Source: Pelargonium tetragonum
Taxonomy: Eukaryota; Streptophyta; Magnoliopsida; Geraniales; Geraniaceae
Assembly (NCBI GenBank): GCA_036897445.1
Contig: JAYMTL010000067.1
Coordinates: 36,468-100,467 of the forward strand
Length of the DNA: 64,000 nucleotides
Reading direction: 5' to 3'
The notes under the pieces are model-generated. The model searched no databases. It was not told the DNA's origin and saw only the letters and a list, made by a program, of their open reading frames with translations. Made by a program: the position numbers and the translations under genes. This document shows, in pieces, positions 11,775 to 24,036 of this stretch (positions are counted from its first letter, which is position 1; each line of letters begins with the position of its first letter).

Positions 11775-14742
11775 TTAGTTAGTTTGGGTAGAACAAGGTT
11801 GCTTTCAATACTTTCAGATAGCGGGCCCCAAAAAGGAAAATTTATAGGAATTCTAAAACATAGGAAACATTAACTCTTAAAGCCCGAGGAAAAAAAACAA
11901 GGGTAGACTCATTCTTGTTTTATTGCATGTAAATGACCGTACAATCGGTTCTGAGATAGTTGGAATAAAGTTTTGTTGCTTTTGTTTGAAAGTATTTACT
12001 TAAAAGTGTGTAATATCTCTAAAGTAAGAGGTAAGAGTTGCTTGTTCCTGCGTTTTCCGGTTTCTGATTATTCGGGGGATAATAAAGGCATATGTAGAAG
12101 TGAGGGATAAGTATGCCTTTCTTGTTGTTAGCTATTCTCTTTAATATTTAGCTTACTATACAGGAATATTAGTATTAGCTCTAAGGCCCCCTTATTTTTT
12201 TGGAGCCGAAACCCCTCTAAGTAAAAAAGGGAGTCATAAAAAGGGGTGACTTTAAGGATTTCAGGACAAGCGGGTTCTAGTATATATATAAAGTAAGCAA
12301 GGAATTCCTTTTCTAAGGAGGGGGCTTTCTTATTAGTTTAAGACAAGAGTTCTAAGTGAATTACCTATGAGTAATTAGTAGAAGAGTCCTTTTAGTTGGA
12401 TTTTTTTAAAGTCACTCCTTGTGAAAAACAAGTAATGAAAATGATATAAAATGCTCTAAAACCTTCAATTGTAGGAAACAAACATCTTACTAGACACCTA
12501 AGTGAGAAAGAAAAAGCTTAGATAATAACTTCAGGATTGTTCTCATTAAATTAATATTTATTCATTATCTTAAGGCCGTTTCTAAAATCTTTACTGGGAA
12601 GTACCCCCTTTTTATTTCTATCTATATCTAAACCTAAAAATTTATACACGGGTAACTCCTTATAAGCCGCAGGGGAGAAACTTGTAAGATTTGCTTCACA
12701 ACTAAGACTTTTTATTAGCCTAAGGTAAATTGCAGGGGAAGTCGTTCTTTTCCTACTTTCCTATAATATTGGGGAAATTCGCTTCTGTTTCAAAATTCAA
12801 TACAAAATAGTGAGCCTTTCATCTTTCTGTGTTACAAAAAAAAGAGGGAGGCTTTCTTTTTAAAGTCAAGGTGTTACCCCTCAACCAATAAAGGAGCAAG
12901 GTCTAAACTTTGTAGAGCAGAACTCTTCTAGACTGGATTAATATGAGAGTAAACACCGATTTAGTTAGATAAAAAAATCAGGTAATGAAATTAAGCGGCG
13001 CCCTAGAGTTTTTTTAGGTTGTAATCTCAGGTCATTTTACGTAAGGCGCTTCTACCGGATTCCCTAAAAAGAAGTACTGTGTAGTTTTAGCTCTTCCAAG
13101 AAGCCCCTATCTTTTTTATTAAATCTTTTTGCTTTAAGTCTAAGCGATTCCTATTTCTAAAAAATCTATCTATAGTAGGGTTACAAATTTTGTTTCAAAG
13201 ACCCTTCAGAGAGGGACCTATCCCTGTTTATATAAGCCGCCCCAACTTTCTACAGCTTTTGCCTCTAAAACTAGGTGTTGGAATTTCTCTTGACTTACAC
13301 TTGCTTTCTTCGATATCTTGCTTCCTTAATACCAAGCCCTCGAACTCTATATTACCTAAGCTTCCTTTTTAGTAGTCTTTTAGGTTGTTATTTCATTCCA
13401 AGGTATCGACGTTTATCTAAAGTCACTTTTCAACAGCATAGAATTTCTTTACACACCCAGTCCTCATTTTACTATAGGTATTGAGAAATCCTAGAAAGAG
13501 AGAAACCCTAACCCCCGTAATAGATAGACTTTGGTAGATGGATACTTATTTCTTACTTTTCTCACTTTTAATCTAGTTTAACGCTTGCTAGTCTATTTCT
13601 AATTTCAGTTATAAACATCTCCTTTTATTTATTTATTAATATTGTATGTAAATTAAGCTTCGGTACCTTTATCTTATTCTAAGCTCCTTGAATCAAAATT
13701 CTGACACCCAAAAATTTTATTGACAAGTTAAGTTCTTTTTAGCGACCCGGTTGCCTGGATCATAGTCACAATAGCATACATCCATATCAAAAAGGGTCCG
13801 GTTTGGTATAGTATAACACTTAGTATATTACAAAAGAAAGGGCTCATAGTACTTCTTAAATTACCCCGTTTAAGAAGGGAAGAAGCCTAAAAATCCCAAG
13901 TATGAAGTCTATATTGGTTATAGGAAATCCTCTTATCTTGTTCTATGTTAGCATTGCGGCCCGATTGATTCTAGTTCTTTCAGTGTTCCTTAGTAGTGTT
14001 TATTGTAGTTACATTCATAAGTAGTCTAGTAATCTCTAACTTAAAGAAAGCTACCTGTTCCACTTAAGCACAAACCTCCTTCAAATCCTATGTTTGGTCG
14101 GGAGGCTCCTTTGACTATATGTATGTACTAAAAAAAGGGGGGTGATACAGGCAAAATAGGACATAAAGCTCTGTCTAACTTTGGTGAGTGAACAAAAATT
14201 TGTAATTGCTGATATATTATCTTAATGCTGACTAAGTTTTTTATATAGACCCTCGCCCCTTTTTGAGTTTCTAATTTTTGAATATATAAATCTAGCCCCT
14301 TTCTCAAGCTCAAGGAAAAACACGCATTAGCCCCAGTTCTTTATACGCCTAAATTTAATAGCACTATCTCGAATCTGAAATCATAGGAACATTAGAGCAA
14401 CTCTTACTTTTTATTCCCTTTTAAAAGCTTTGCCTTGCTCCTAAAAACTCGTACAAACTGAGAGAGGGGGACTTTCCTTAGGGATACCCTCTAGAAAGAT
14501 TTATAAAAAGTATATTAATTACATTCCTCTTGTAAAAGACTCTTTCCCCTTTTTTGACTTTAAAAGATAGAAGTTTCTTTGACTTGCTATAGCCTAACCT
14601 AAAAATAATAGTAGAGTCCTCTCTCTGGAAAACTTTATACCAATTTCTTTACTAAACTCTGTAAAAAGAGCAGGTACTTTACTCAAAAAGAAGGTAACTA
14701 CATCAGCAAAAAGGCCCGAAATCCATTGCTACCTTTCTAACC
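11775..14742. other. non-coding background
   Basis: No supported gene in almost 3 kb. Two frames of 60 and 69 codons overlap in different phases (13190-13372 and 13275-13484, plus), and a 61-codon frame lies at 14128-14313 on the minus strand. None shows a domain, and mutual overlap in T-rich DNA is what chance frames look like. No tRNA-like arms or repeats were seen. Confidence 0.5.
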
Positions 14743-14873
14743 TAAAATGGAAGACTTCTACTCCTTAGAGCTATTCTAGTCTTCTTAATCCTCGTAGCTA
14801 TACTACCTACTTAAAAGCCTTACCTTTGTTAGCTATACCTGTATTCCCTGTCTATATATGTTGACTTACTTAA
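14743..14873 (+). other. T-rich patch, two overlapping hydrophobic frames
   Basis: Frame one (14746-14811, TAA 14812-14814) is 22 codons and contains LLLLRAILVFLILVAILPT. Frame two opens at 14769 in another phase and contains LPLLAIPVFPVYIC, ending at TGA (14862-14864); read through, it meets TAA at 14871. One frameshift would join them into a continuous hydrophobic segment. The Val-Phe-Pro-Val element matches that of the frame at 45088. Pieces in neighbouring phases are what frameshift decay, or a gene corrected at the RNA level, would leave. T-rich chance sequence could do the same. Confidence 0.3.
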
Positions 14874-15242
14874 CTTAATTGTAGCTATAGCTTATTGTAT
14901 CTATCTAATAGTACATTAGTAGGTCTTTATGTTCTTGTATATAGTCATACACACAGTTTCTTCTTTTCATTGACCTACTTCTTATTCTCTTGACTTTTAG
15001 TCTTACTCTATAACCTCCATACCCAACTTCTTACCTGCTTGCATACTCGCTATCGTATTAAACTACTCTGCAACAAGATAAAACCCCATTTGATTGGCAA
15101 TTTATGTACTGCATTTTTTCTATTTCCTAGTTTTTTTAATTTAACAACGGAAAAGCCCCGCCCAGCTATTAAAAGTTTTAAGACTCTTAGAAAAAGGAAC
15201 AAAAAAGGGGAATCCTCCTTTATTGATTTATGATACAATTAA
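14874..15242 (+). other. 122-codon frame open only if TGA is sense
   Basis: From the codon after TAA (14871-14873) to TAA (15240-15242) there are 122 codons interrupted only by TGA at 14991 and 15231. Under the standard code only the 64 codons from TTG 15039 to TGA 15231 remain. The first half is hydrophobic with two likely membrane segments (around SFFFSLTYFLFS and LLVLLYNL). The second half is basic, ending in KSFKTLRKRNKKGESS. A hydrophobic domain plus Lys/Arg tail is reasonable for a small organelle protein, but no family is recognised and there is no ATG near the start. Frames this long are expected a few times by chance in 64 kb when TGA is allowed. Confidence 0.15.
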
Positions 15243-15553
15243 ACCCCTATATTATACTCAACTCCTCTATTCTGGGCTAGATATTATTGGCAAGGAGACC
15301 CCTTTGTTACCCTTTTTATTAGCGTCCTCTAATTAGAAAACAACTTGTTCCAAGATTCTAAATATTATAAATAAAGTAACTACACTAACAAAAATCCCCA
15401 AACTAGATTATAATACTATAAATATAAGGAAGAAGCTCTTTTTACTAAGATTTACTAAAAATAAGGCCCAAAAGCACAAAAAAACCTAGAAAGAAATCGC
15501 ATAGATAATGTACAGCGGAAAAAGCTTGTTGTTTGAATATGCATACATGCACT
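15243..15553. other. spacer
   Basis: About 310 bases of A/T-rich sequence without frame, arm structure or repeat. Confidence 0.5.
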
Positions 15554-15664
15554 ATGACACCCATACAAGGACTTCCTTGACTTTGCTTTACATTTATATT
15601 ACTTGTTATAGAGCTAGGTTTGTTACTTATACTTATTACGATTAGGATTGGGACTAGGACTTAA
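15554..15664 (+). other. small membrane-protein-like frame with ATG start and one internal TGA
   Basis: From ATG at 15554 a frame of 36 codons runs to TAA at 15662-15664, crossing one TGA at 15578. With TGA as Trp the first residues are MTPIQGLPW, followed by a hydrophobic helix rich in Leu, Ile and Val (about residues 10-30) and a short Arg/Thr tail. This is one of few patch frames with an ATG. Size and shape recall small single-helix subunits of respiratory or photosynthetic complexes, but no conserved residue identifies one. Under the standard code it is broken at residue 9. Confidence 0.2.
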
Positions 15665-15800
15665 GAGATTGTACTCTTCTTATGGGTTTGGGTTACTGTA
15701 GCTACTTAGTGTAGCTTGTCTTATTGTTATTGTATTATAGTTCTTTTAGTTATAGTAAGTATTAGTTACTTAATGGATAGTAATAGATAAGGCGTATGGG
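15590..15800 (+). other. T-rich patch
   Basis: In 15721-15780 I counted 31 T of 60. After the TAA at 15662 the same phase continues open to TAG (15707-15709) with EIVLFLWVWVTVAT, then to a later TAA with another hydrophobic stretch. Hydrophobic residues persist in one phase across three stops. The cttatggg word near 15680 recurs at 1577 (minus) and 45173 (plus). It could be a decayed gene or simple T-rich DNA. Confidence 0.3.
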
Positions 15801-16637
15801 TTATAATGGGCTGCTCTTTCTTTAAGATATACTAATCCTGCCCTTTGTTTTTATCAAAAGAGGAGTTTATAAACTTATATAGATATGTAGAGTCTTCTTG
15901 TTAAGGAGAATTCCTTTCTTAAATTAAGGTTTAGGTAAAGCATCCTACATAGCACAAAAAGGATTTGAATTTCTTCGTCCGAAAAATTTTTTATTTGAAA
16001 AGAAATGTAAAATACAACTACTGGCTTACTCGAATGTCTACAAAGCAAGCTTAATGCTTAACCAAGGCAAGGGATATAGTGGAGAATACAATCTTTTATC
16101 CGTTATTGAATACTAAATATATTGGAATTACCTTAGGAAAAAGGACGCTCTAAAGCTTTCCCGGGACTCTCTTTTTAGTTAGTTTAGTAGCTAAACAGGT
16201 TATAACCAATATTAACTCATCCGGACATGGCAAGTGGTATTTGAATCCCTAACTAATAAAGGTAAAGGGGCGCCGCACTGAATTAAACTAACAGGGAATA
16301 TAAGCGTCCTAATAATGCGGATTCTTCCCCTCTAAGGCTGAACTAAAGGAAGAGTCGCCCCTACTGCGAGGTTATGGTATACAAAGGATACTAATTCAAC
16401 CGCCTACTCGATTTTCAAGACTTTAGGATCTTGGCGCCTCCTATATCCTGATATTTACTAAATATGTCGGATTTTTGAGTTATTTGCTTTCTATAAGAAG
16501 GTCTATAAAAAATGCTTGTAGAAATTGTTGACTAACGGATTTTTTTGAACCCGTTGAAAGGATGCTCCGGTATAAACACTCTCTATAATTATTGTCATTT
16601 TGGCAAGAATCTCTGTAGTACAAAGAGAAAGACTAAA
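15801..16637. other. non-coding background
   Basis: No frame of note. A lone atttgaa T-loop-like box at 15963 (ggatttgaatttc) lacks paired arms. Confidence 0.5.
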
Positions 16638-16700
16638 GATAAGAGGATTCGAACCGATGACACCCGCTTCAATTGACAAATGCTATAACTTAAAAAAGAT
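16638..16700 (-). tRNA. degenerate tRNA-like element
   Basis: On the minus strand the order gttatagcatttgtca, then gcgggtgtcatcggttcgaa resembles a D-loop end, anticodon side and variable/T arm. The tgtcatcggttcgaat box (plus 16646-16661) is close to the T-arm 5' half of plastid tRNA-Thr as I remember it. The 3' half of the T stem makes only two pairs and no anticodon stem folds cleanly (ttgtcaa would place GUC, ttgtaa-like variants UGU). No acceptor stem was found. Best read as a tRNA remnant; identity unresolved. Confidence 0.25.
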
Positions 16701-16839
16701 TTGAGAATGAGAAAAAGGGGAGGGAGATCGGGATTTTCTACTAAACTTCCACCGGAGTTTCCTAGCTGGGAATAGGAGACTCTATTAAGCGATTCTTAGT
16801 AGTACCAATATAGATTTATCTCAGAACCTTGTATTAGAA

Positions 16840-16895
16840 CTTCAGGATTTGAACTTGTGCTTTATAGGTCTGAAGCTCAATGTTTTAACTTCAAA
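16840..16895 (-). tRNA. degenerate tRNA-like element
   Basis: Minus-strand sequence shows gttaaaacattgagc (D-loop-end like), gcttcagacc (anticodon-loop like; the 7-base cttcaga would read UCA) and a T-loop box caagttcaaatcc. It lies about 140 bases from the previous tRNA-like element on the same strand, as in a small cluster. Stem pairing is poor: the anticodon stem has one firm pair and the T stem one or two. Low confidence; could be chance. Confidence 0.18.
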
Positions 16896-19800
16896 AAGTA
16901 CGCGAATAATAGAAGAACTTTCCTCTTTATGTAACTACTAAAAAAACTAGTACGAACTTACAGGCAAGGAAGTCTTAATTTGGATTAAGAGCTACAAAAT
17001 TACAAAAAAGTCAACACTTAGATAAAGAGTCAGTCAATTTGTAGCATGAAAAGATAGCAAATTTCTAAAATCCCATATTAGCAGGAAAGTCTTAGTTGTA
17101 TTAAGTTTCAAGTCAATCAGGTAGTTAGTTCAGGTTGTCTTTGACAAGTTTTCGTAGGTTATGGATCGTGAAAAGTCTTTCTCTAGGAAAAAGGGAGGTT
17201 GAAAGATATCTGGGAGGAATTGAAGCCCAAGCATAGGGCTTTAGGATGTCTGACTAGACTATGTAGACTCCACAGGTATCCGCGAGCGAAATTTCTCAGT
17301 CAAGGCCACTCATGAAGCGACTCAGGTTCTCCACAAATTCTCTTGCAGAATGACAGAAGATATCCTAAGAATAGGGATGAAGTAGAACCCTAAATTTTAG
17401 GGAGTAACAAGGTGGGTGGAAATAGGAGCTATGAAGCTCTATCTAATCGGATCGTGAAGTACATACTCGCATAAGTTTTCGGAGAATGTGAATTTGCCTT
17501 TTGAAATGTAATTACTACGCTGTCTCTTATGACTTCTAAAAACTAATAGGCCAACACAAGTTTCTAAGACAGTCTTGGTTGTAAGTAATAAAAGTAAACG
17601 GCTCAACCGCCCCAACAAGCCTGAAGGGAGTCTCTTAATATTCTATTTAGGATTTGCAGTTTCCTTTGTTAACTTTATTAAAGGGTACTTCTATTTACGG
17701 GAATTCCGGGTGTATTTTCTCTTAGTATATTCCGGAGTGAGTCTTTGAAAGCTTGAGGTTTGTTTATACTAGACTGGAAAAGGTTTCAGCAGGAAGCTCA
17801 GTATTTTAAAAGCACAAGTCTTTGGTCCCTATTAAGTTTTGTAATAAGCTAGGATTCTAAAAAAAAAGTAATAAGGATCTCTAAATTCCTCTTTCCGCTG
17901 CTATGCCTTAAGCTAGACAGCTTTTCTATTAGTTTTCTAAAAGAGGGTCCCTAAGGGTTAGAATAACTCCTTTCAGTTGCTTCTAAGGATCCTTCAAAGT
18001 AAAGGCTTTATAATCTTATGAAGTTACTTACAAGGAAGTCAGCCTAAAAGAAGAGCTATACATTAGTATTCGTTATACCGAGTCTTTTTTGTGAATAAAG
18101 GGGCTCCTTTTGTTCTAGCAAAAGATAGACTAACTGTCAGTGGCAAAGTATAGGATCCCTTCATTTTTGTTAAATCGGAATCCTAAGTAAGTTTTATACA
18201 AGAATACTAGTTTTGTAGCTATAGTTTGACTTTATCTTATGGGACTTTGAACTCATGTATTACCTGTATTCTGCCTAAATCCAATTAAAGTTAGGAAGTT
18301 ACAAGGAGCTTTTAAAGTTTTTAGTAACCCTTCTTCAGCTCCGGGCCTAAAATCAAACTAAAAAGTAATACTGGATAAAAGGCAATTCTTTATGTATTAG
18401 ATCGCATTTCCTTAACTTAAGCAAGACCTAATAAATCGAAGGACTTTCTTGATGAATAGGAAAAATCCAAGTAATAAGTAAAAAGGAATTTCTTTGACCC
18501 AAGTTATTAAAAGTACAAGTTCTTCTTTTCAGGTGTAAGTAGCAAATCCGGTACAACTCTCTATTAAAGTTAAAGAGTGTGAAGCTCCTTTCAAAAAATA
18601 TGTATAAATGAAATCCTCGCTACCAAAAATCTTTCATTCAAAAATGCAAAGGGAATTTTTAAGAATCAAAGTGTATTCAGCTTATGTATCCTCAAGTTAC
18701 CTACTTACTAGCAAGAACATATTGGAATTTTCTCAATTATACGCGGGCGAGCCTTTGATTTTTAAACTTTAATCTTGTTCTACTTTACTCATCCAAATAT
18801 CAGAGAGAAGTATGGGGCTTAATAACAAATGTCTCCCGACTTTCGGACAATATACAATATAGTTAATGAAAGCTTTCTAAAACGATATCTGGATTCATAA
18901 ATATAAATAGAGTCAAGTCATCCTAATGAAGTTTCCCCTTTTAGTATGAGTCGACACTTGGCAAATTTTTTTATAAGCTTCTTTTCTTTTTTTGTGTGAA
19001 TATGCTTAGATTCGCTTAAGGGGCTGCCTAAGCCAAAACCCTTTCTATAAAAAAGCCCACTAGACTTCGGCCCATCAGATCTAAACATACTTCAAGGCGG
19101 CCCGAAAATACTCGAAAAGCTTAACTTGTTGCGAGCTTTTCAGAGTTTAACTAGTACTTACAGTATACTAGGTTTTAGAAAACGTAGTAAAATACTTCTT
19201 GCTAGACTCGTTTTCAGTCTAGTCAAACCCTTCCGAATTTTAAACTTGGTAAGTTAGTGACTAAGAATTTCAAGAAAGGAATTTTCATATATTTTGAATT
19301 TGTTTAATAGCAAGCTACTTCATAACAACAGTTCAAAAAAAATAAGGATTAGGTAGCTTTATTAACAATTACGAGGTTTTTGATTCTTTTATGGAAAACA
19401 AAAGATTTTAGCTAACTAAGTGGAATAACTTGATTCGAACCATCTACATCTATAGAATTTCATATATGTTTTAAAAAACTACTCTATAAAAGTCCTTACG
19501 TGTTTATAGCTATATCTTGTTCCGTTTTTTTGCCAAATATTTGTTATAATCTAAAATAGAGTACCTTTACACTGCTACGAGAGAGGCTCTAAATTGAGTC
19601 CGGAATAAAAAATAAAGTAAAGGTTTGTAGCCAGTAAAAATATACGAGGCGTAGGGCTTTTAATATTAAAGTTGCACCTCGTTAGGCCTTCCTATTGAGC
19701 ACTTGTAAAATAAACTTTTTATAAACCTGGTAAAAGAGTCGGCACCTGATTTCCGGATCTAGTTGAGGTATATTGCCATCTAAAGTAAGCGGGTCAAGAA

Positions 19801-20225
19801 TTAAGGGGCACTAACGAAGGTTTTTAGAAAAGTCACACATTAAGCGGGCCTTTTACAAAAAAAAAGTTTTCTAAAGTAGATTTAACTCAATAGATACGCT
19901 CGTAAGAATTTTTAATCAATGTGCAAACACTCTAAACCCAGTAAAGTTGCATTGACTCTATACCTAAAAATACTCGGGGTTGAGCTTGAGTTATACTAAG
20001 CGAATCCCTATAACTTGAACTTGTAGACGAAATTTCTATTTTTGTGCCAGAGGTACTGCCGTGGATTAAAGAAAGGGGTTATTTTAACTACAACGAGGTG
20101 CTCCTAAAGAACATATTATGCAAAACTTTCAAAAAGAAGAATCTATCGACTCCTAATAAGCAATCTATTAAGTAAGGACTAAAAAAGTCAAAATTTATCC
20201 AAATCTAGGGTTGCCTTGTGTTTTA
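16896..20225. other. non-coding background
   Basis: More than 3 kb without any frame of 60 codons on either strand. An isolated ttcgaacc box lies at 19434-19441 (minus, gatggttcgaatc) without paired arms. No repeats were recognised. Confidence 0.5.
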
Positions 20226-20234
20226 GGGGGGGGG
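20226..20234 (+). repeat. G9 homopolymer
   Basis: Nine consecutive G in a sequence with about 17% G. At that composition a run this long is unlikely by chance in 64 kb (about 0.02 expected). It may be a slippage tract or a local assembly error; no function inferred. Confidence 0.7.
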
Positions 20235-22569
20235 TGCTCCCAGCTACGGTTTCCAGAAAGAATTCGCTATGTCGGGTCGCTGACTATTAAGGATTATAAG
20301 CTTCTTGTGGTATAAGCAGTCCTGCTGCAATGATATGGCGTTTTTCAAGTCTGATCTTAGAGTTCTCTTTCGATACGATAAAAAAGAAGTGCTTTTAGAA
20401 ACTCAATTGGGTTGAACGCTTTGCCCACGAGGATCCGGATGTTTAAATTATAAAAAGCAATCGCCTGATAGTGACATGTTTTTTTTGAATATTTATACAA
20501 AAATCCTTCCATAAAGAAGCTTTATCGGCGCTGTAACTCTATAAAGCATAACGAATTCTATGTTAAGGTTCAGTAGGAAAGCTTCCTTAACCCGTCAGCA
20601 GTAGCATTTCAAGTACTTTTCAGAATGTTTAGCAAAGCGGTTTTAATTACATTACCTTGCGGTGCTCTCTTGTCAAGTAAAAATATAAGTTTAATATTTT
20701 TACGGCTAAAATAAAAGAAAGATAGGGCTTTCTGAATTAATTTATATAAAAAACTTAAGTAAATTCAAGTAGGGAAGCGTGAGTGCCTTAATTTATATGG
20801 GTCGCGAAAAAGGTCATACAATTCGCTTTTAAGTCTTTTGTGATTATTAATTCTTTGGCAACTCGATTTTTCGATCATAAAATTATATCATTTACAGGAA
20901 TACCTATTTTTGGTATTCTTGAACTTATAAAAGGGCCTGAAGTGTAGACGCGTTTTATTAAAACAGAACTTTCGGGTCTTCGAGGGATCTACCACTTACC
21001 GATTTTGAGAAACTTTTTTACCAGATAGAGAGGCTTCTTCAAGTGAAGCATACTTCCTACCTTTTCTTTTAGCTTTTTTGTAAAGCCAGGCTTAGTTTTT
21101 TCGGTCCGGCCTAGAGTGGATACCCAGTGATAAAAAGGGGTAGGTCAGGTTTTGGTAGTATCTGAATTCCCCTTTTATTCGGATAATTGAAATTTCCTTC
21201 AAATACCTAGCATTAGACGATAAAAGGAACCAAGATTGAGTACTAAACTCTTCAAGAACCCTTTCAAAAGGAGATACCAAAAGGGGTAGAGAAGACTCCT
21301 CGTTTTAGACTGCATCTGTTCGGATTCAGGAGAGCAAGAGTCGAAAAACTACTTACAATTCCTGAGGATAACCCTGACCCTGTTAATTATAAGAATCAGA
21401 AGAGTCCTAGAATGACTCAATTTTATAGATATATATATTATCTAAATAATATTAATTAGCCTCCTAATTACGGATTAATGAAAGCAAGAAATCTGGTAGA
21501 GCAAGGCTTAGTCAAAATTCCGTAGGTTCAAGTGCACTGACTGCAGCAGGAAAAAGAAGATCAAGAAAAATATCAGGCAGATGCATCACTTTACCAAGAG
21601 CTTCTTTTACACAAAGAAAAGCAGGCAGAAAGTTTGTCTAGTTACCAAATGAGTTAGGCTGAGTGTTGAAACTGAAAGAGAATCCCTACCTACAAAGTAA
21701 GAAGTACGTATACAATATAAAATGATTATTAAACATAAAAAGAAATGCTGATGTAATTTTTCCTCATCCACACCATATTGAAATAATGTAACTTGTGTGA
21801 TAACTACATAAAGAGTATATCAATCTAGAGATCGTGTAGAGATTTTACTACAGAAATTCTTACTAGATCCTTACTTCCCCGGATCCATATACAAGAGCAG
21901 GAAAGCAAAAAGGTGTTCCCTGAATGAAATTTGTACTCATAATGCTTAATATAAGATAAATACTTGGAGCAAAGGTTAGTTATTTAAAACTAAGGTTTTC
22001 CGTATATGAATGAAGCAAGTACTATAACAGAGTTCCTGGTCCTGGATTTAAAGTCAAAAGGGTTTCTTTCAGCATAACCAGAGCTGCCTACAATCTTCCA
22101 GAAATTCAATTTATACCAGAAACCCTTGAAAAGATATAGAATTACTCTGTGTGCCGGATATAAGTAATTAGTAAAAGTAAGAATTCAAGAGACATAAACT
22201 TTAAGAGGAATAACAACTCACCTAGAGTATAAATTAATTTGTTTGATAGCTCCTGTAAAACTAAGAAGCAAAGTCAAGGTATTTCCGACTCGTTTAAAAA
22301 GTTATGTAGAATAGCTGCTGCAAGTAAGTATTGCCTGTTTGCTACTGACTTCCAAAAAGGGCGCCCCTCTTAATCCGATATGTATACAGCACTTTAGAGC
22401 TTTACGCTTTCGAAAAGTTTTTGAAATACCAATCCTTTTGCAAGCTGTTCATTTTACTTTTTGTCTTAATTGGTCAGGGAGTTAAGAAGTGCCTAGAAAA
22501 ATGGGTTTCCCTGTGACAGAGTCAAACTCTTTTGTATACTTAGAGATTCAAATTTTTATCCGGAGGTAG
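20235..22569. other. non-coding background with one small hairpin
   Basis: A hairpin lies at 20895-20921: caggaatacc pairs with ggtattcttg (nine Watson-Crick pairs and one G-T) around the 7-base loop tattttt. About one perfect 10-pair hairpin is expected by chance in this window, so function is not implied. A 62-codon frame (21092-21280, minus) has no motif. A T-loop-like aggttcaagt at 21527 is isolated. Confidence 0.45.
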
Positions 22570-22944
22570 GTTCTTGGCTTAATAGTATATTGATAGTACA
22601 GTCATACACTATCAGACACCTCTTATTGACTTACTTGCTTCTTTCTTCTTGTCTTTCCTTCTAAACTAGTTTGTTACTCTTCTGCATAGCTATAACACCT
22701 TGTTTCTTAAGAGCAGTTTAGGAGTCTAAAATCTATAATAGCTAGACTTCTCTTTAGAGCTGGATATGTCTTAAAGGGGATAATACCTATGCCTATCTTA
22801 GAACCTGCACTTGTCAATACAAGCCTCTATCTTGCAGCTAATGTAGCCTATTATCCTTCTTTTGTAAAATTGTGTCGCATTCAGAAACTCCGGAATTTTC
22901 TGAGTCTTTCTTGGCTAGCACCTTTTCCGATTCTTGAGTCCTAA
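22570..22944 (+). other. T/C-rich patch with a 51-codon frame
   Basis: This stretch is pyrimidine-rich on the plus strand. A frame from ATG 22789 has 51 codons to TAA (22942-22944). Its N-terminal part is MPILEPALVNTSLYLAANVA, followed by a Tyr-Pro-Ser-Phe segment, a short basic stretch (KLCRIQKLR) and a Leu/Ser/Pro end. It is more balanced in composition than the other patch frames and has ATG, but no family is recognised and no ribosome-binding signal is clear. Chance is possible. Confidence 0.18.
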
Positions 22945-23983
22945 ATTCTTTTTTAATATATGACATTAAGTGCAAGAGCTCCTTTACTAAACCTAACCTT
23001 TTAGATTTTGGTTTTATAAACTTTCCAGTAAATAATTAAGGTCCAAGTCTAGTTAAAATCTTAAAAAGAGTTATATACGGGAGTAACTTAAACACATTTA
23101 AATACTGTGTTAAGGATTCTTTTAGCAGAATCCCAAACCGAAAGTGTTAGAAAATCTGGTTTATGTTATTACCGTCAATCAATACTGCTTGCTTAGGTTG
23201 AGGACATTAGCTCTTGAACACCTCTGTTATTTAGCTGCCTAGATTTACTCTACAAGGTTACCCATAACTGCCATTATATCGGAATCAAGAAGAATCTACA
23301 ACAAAAAAAGAGAATCTCCTAAACAGTATGAAACTCCGAGCTTTCGCCAGAATAGAATCAAGCTAGCCTTCTTAAATATCTGTTAATGTCCCCTTCTCTT
23401 TATACTTTAAAGGTTGCTGCAATCTCAACACAACAAGGAATCTGGTTATCCTTTAGCTGTCAATAAATACACAATATACTTAACCGGAATAAAGCTCTTA
23501 AACTGGTATAAATTATTTCTAGTTAAGAATTTCTCAAACAAGAGATTCAAGAAAGAAAGGGAACTCAAATCCAACCTTGAACCCATGTCCACAACCTAAA
23601 TTTGAGTCTTGATGTAACTACTTTACTTTGTCATAATTGAATTCAAGGTGCTACTAAATACTATAGAGATTGTATAGGAAATGTAATATTCAAAGTTCTA
23701 TTATCTAAGCGATTCTTAGGTACTCTGGAAGATAGAGTTCTTAGATATCTACTCTCACAAAGCTTAGCCAAGAACAAACTCCCAGTTTCCCTTAATTCTT
23801 TAACACCTATTCTTTACCTTTTTTAATTCTAAAGTTTCATATTTTACGGACGGGTGACCCATAGGAAAGAGTCGTTTTATGTCAAGAGATACATACAAAT
23901 TGTATGAAACTTACCTTGCTTGTGGTCAAAAAAGGGAACCCATAGGGCGAACGAGAGACTTGTTTCTAATAATTCATATAAAA
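22945..23983. other. non-coding background
   Basis: One 61-codon frame (23414-23599, plus), Lys- and Asn-rich, without motif. Nothing else recognised. Confidence 0.5.
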
Positions 23984-24036
23984 AAAGCCGGGTTTGAACC
24001 TCTGCATTTTGCACCTATTTGACTGAGCTTAAAAGT
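23984..24036 (-). tRNA. truncated tRNA-like element (D and T arms, no normal anticodon arm)
   Basis: On the minus strand aagctcagtc (plus 24021-24030) looks like a D stem and loop start, and gaggttcaaacccgg (plus 23988-24002) like a T arm. Between them there is room only for a minimal tgca-aaa-tgca type hairpin instead of a 17-base anticodon arm. The T stem makes two G-C pairs. It resembles a tRNA that lost its middle, or a chance combination. Confidence 0.22.

Noticed and set aside
13190-13484. Two overlapping plus-strand frames
   Set aside because: They occupy the same T-rich DNA in different phases; neither is supported.
20895-20921. Hairpin as a terminator
   Set aside because: AT-rich stem with a G-T pair, no following T tract, and hairpins of this size are expected by chance.
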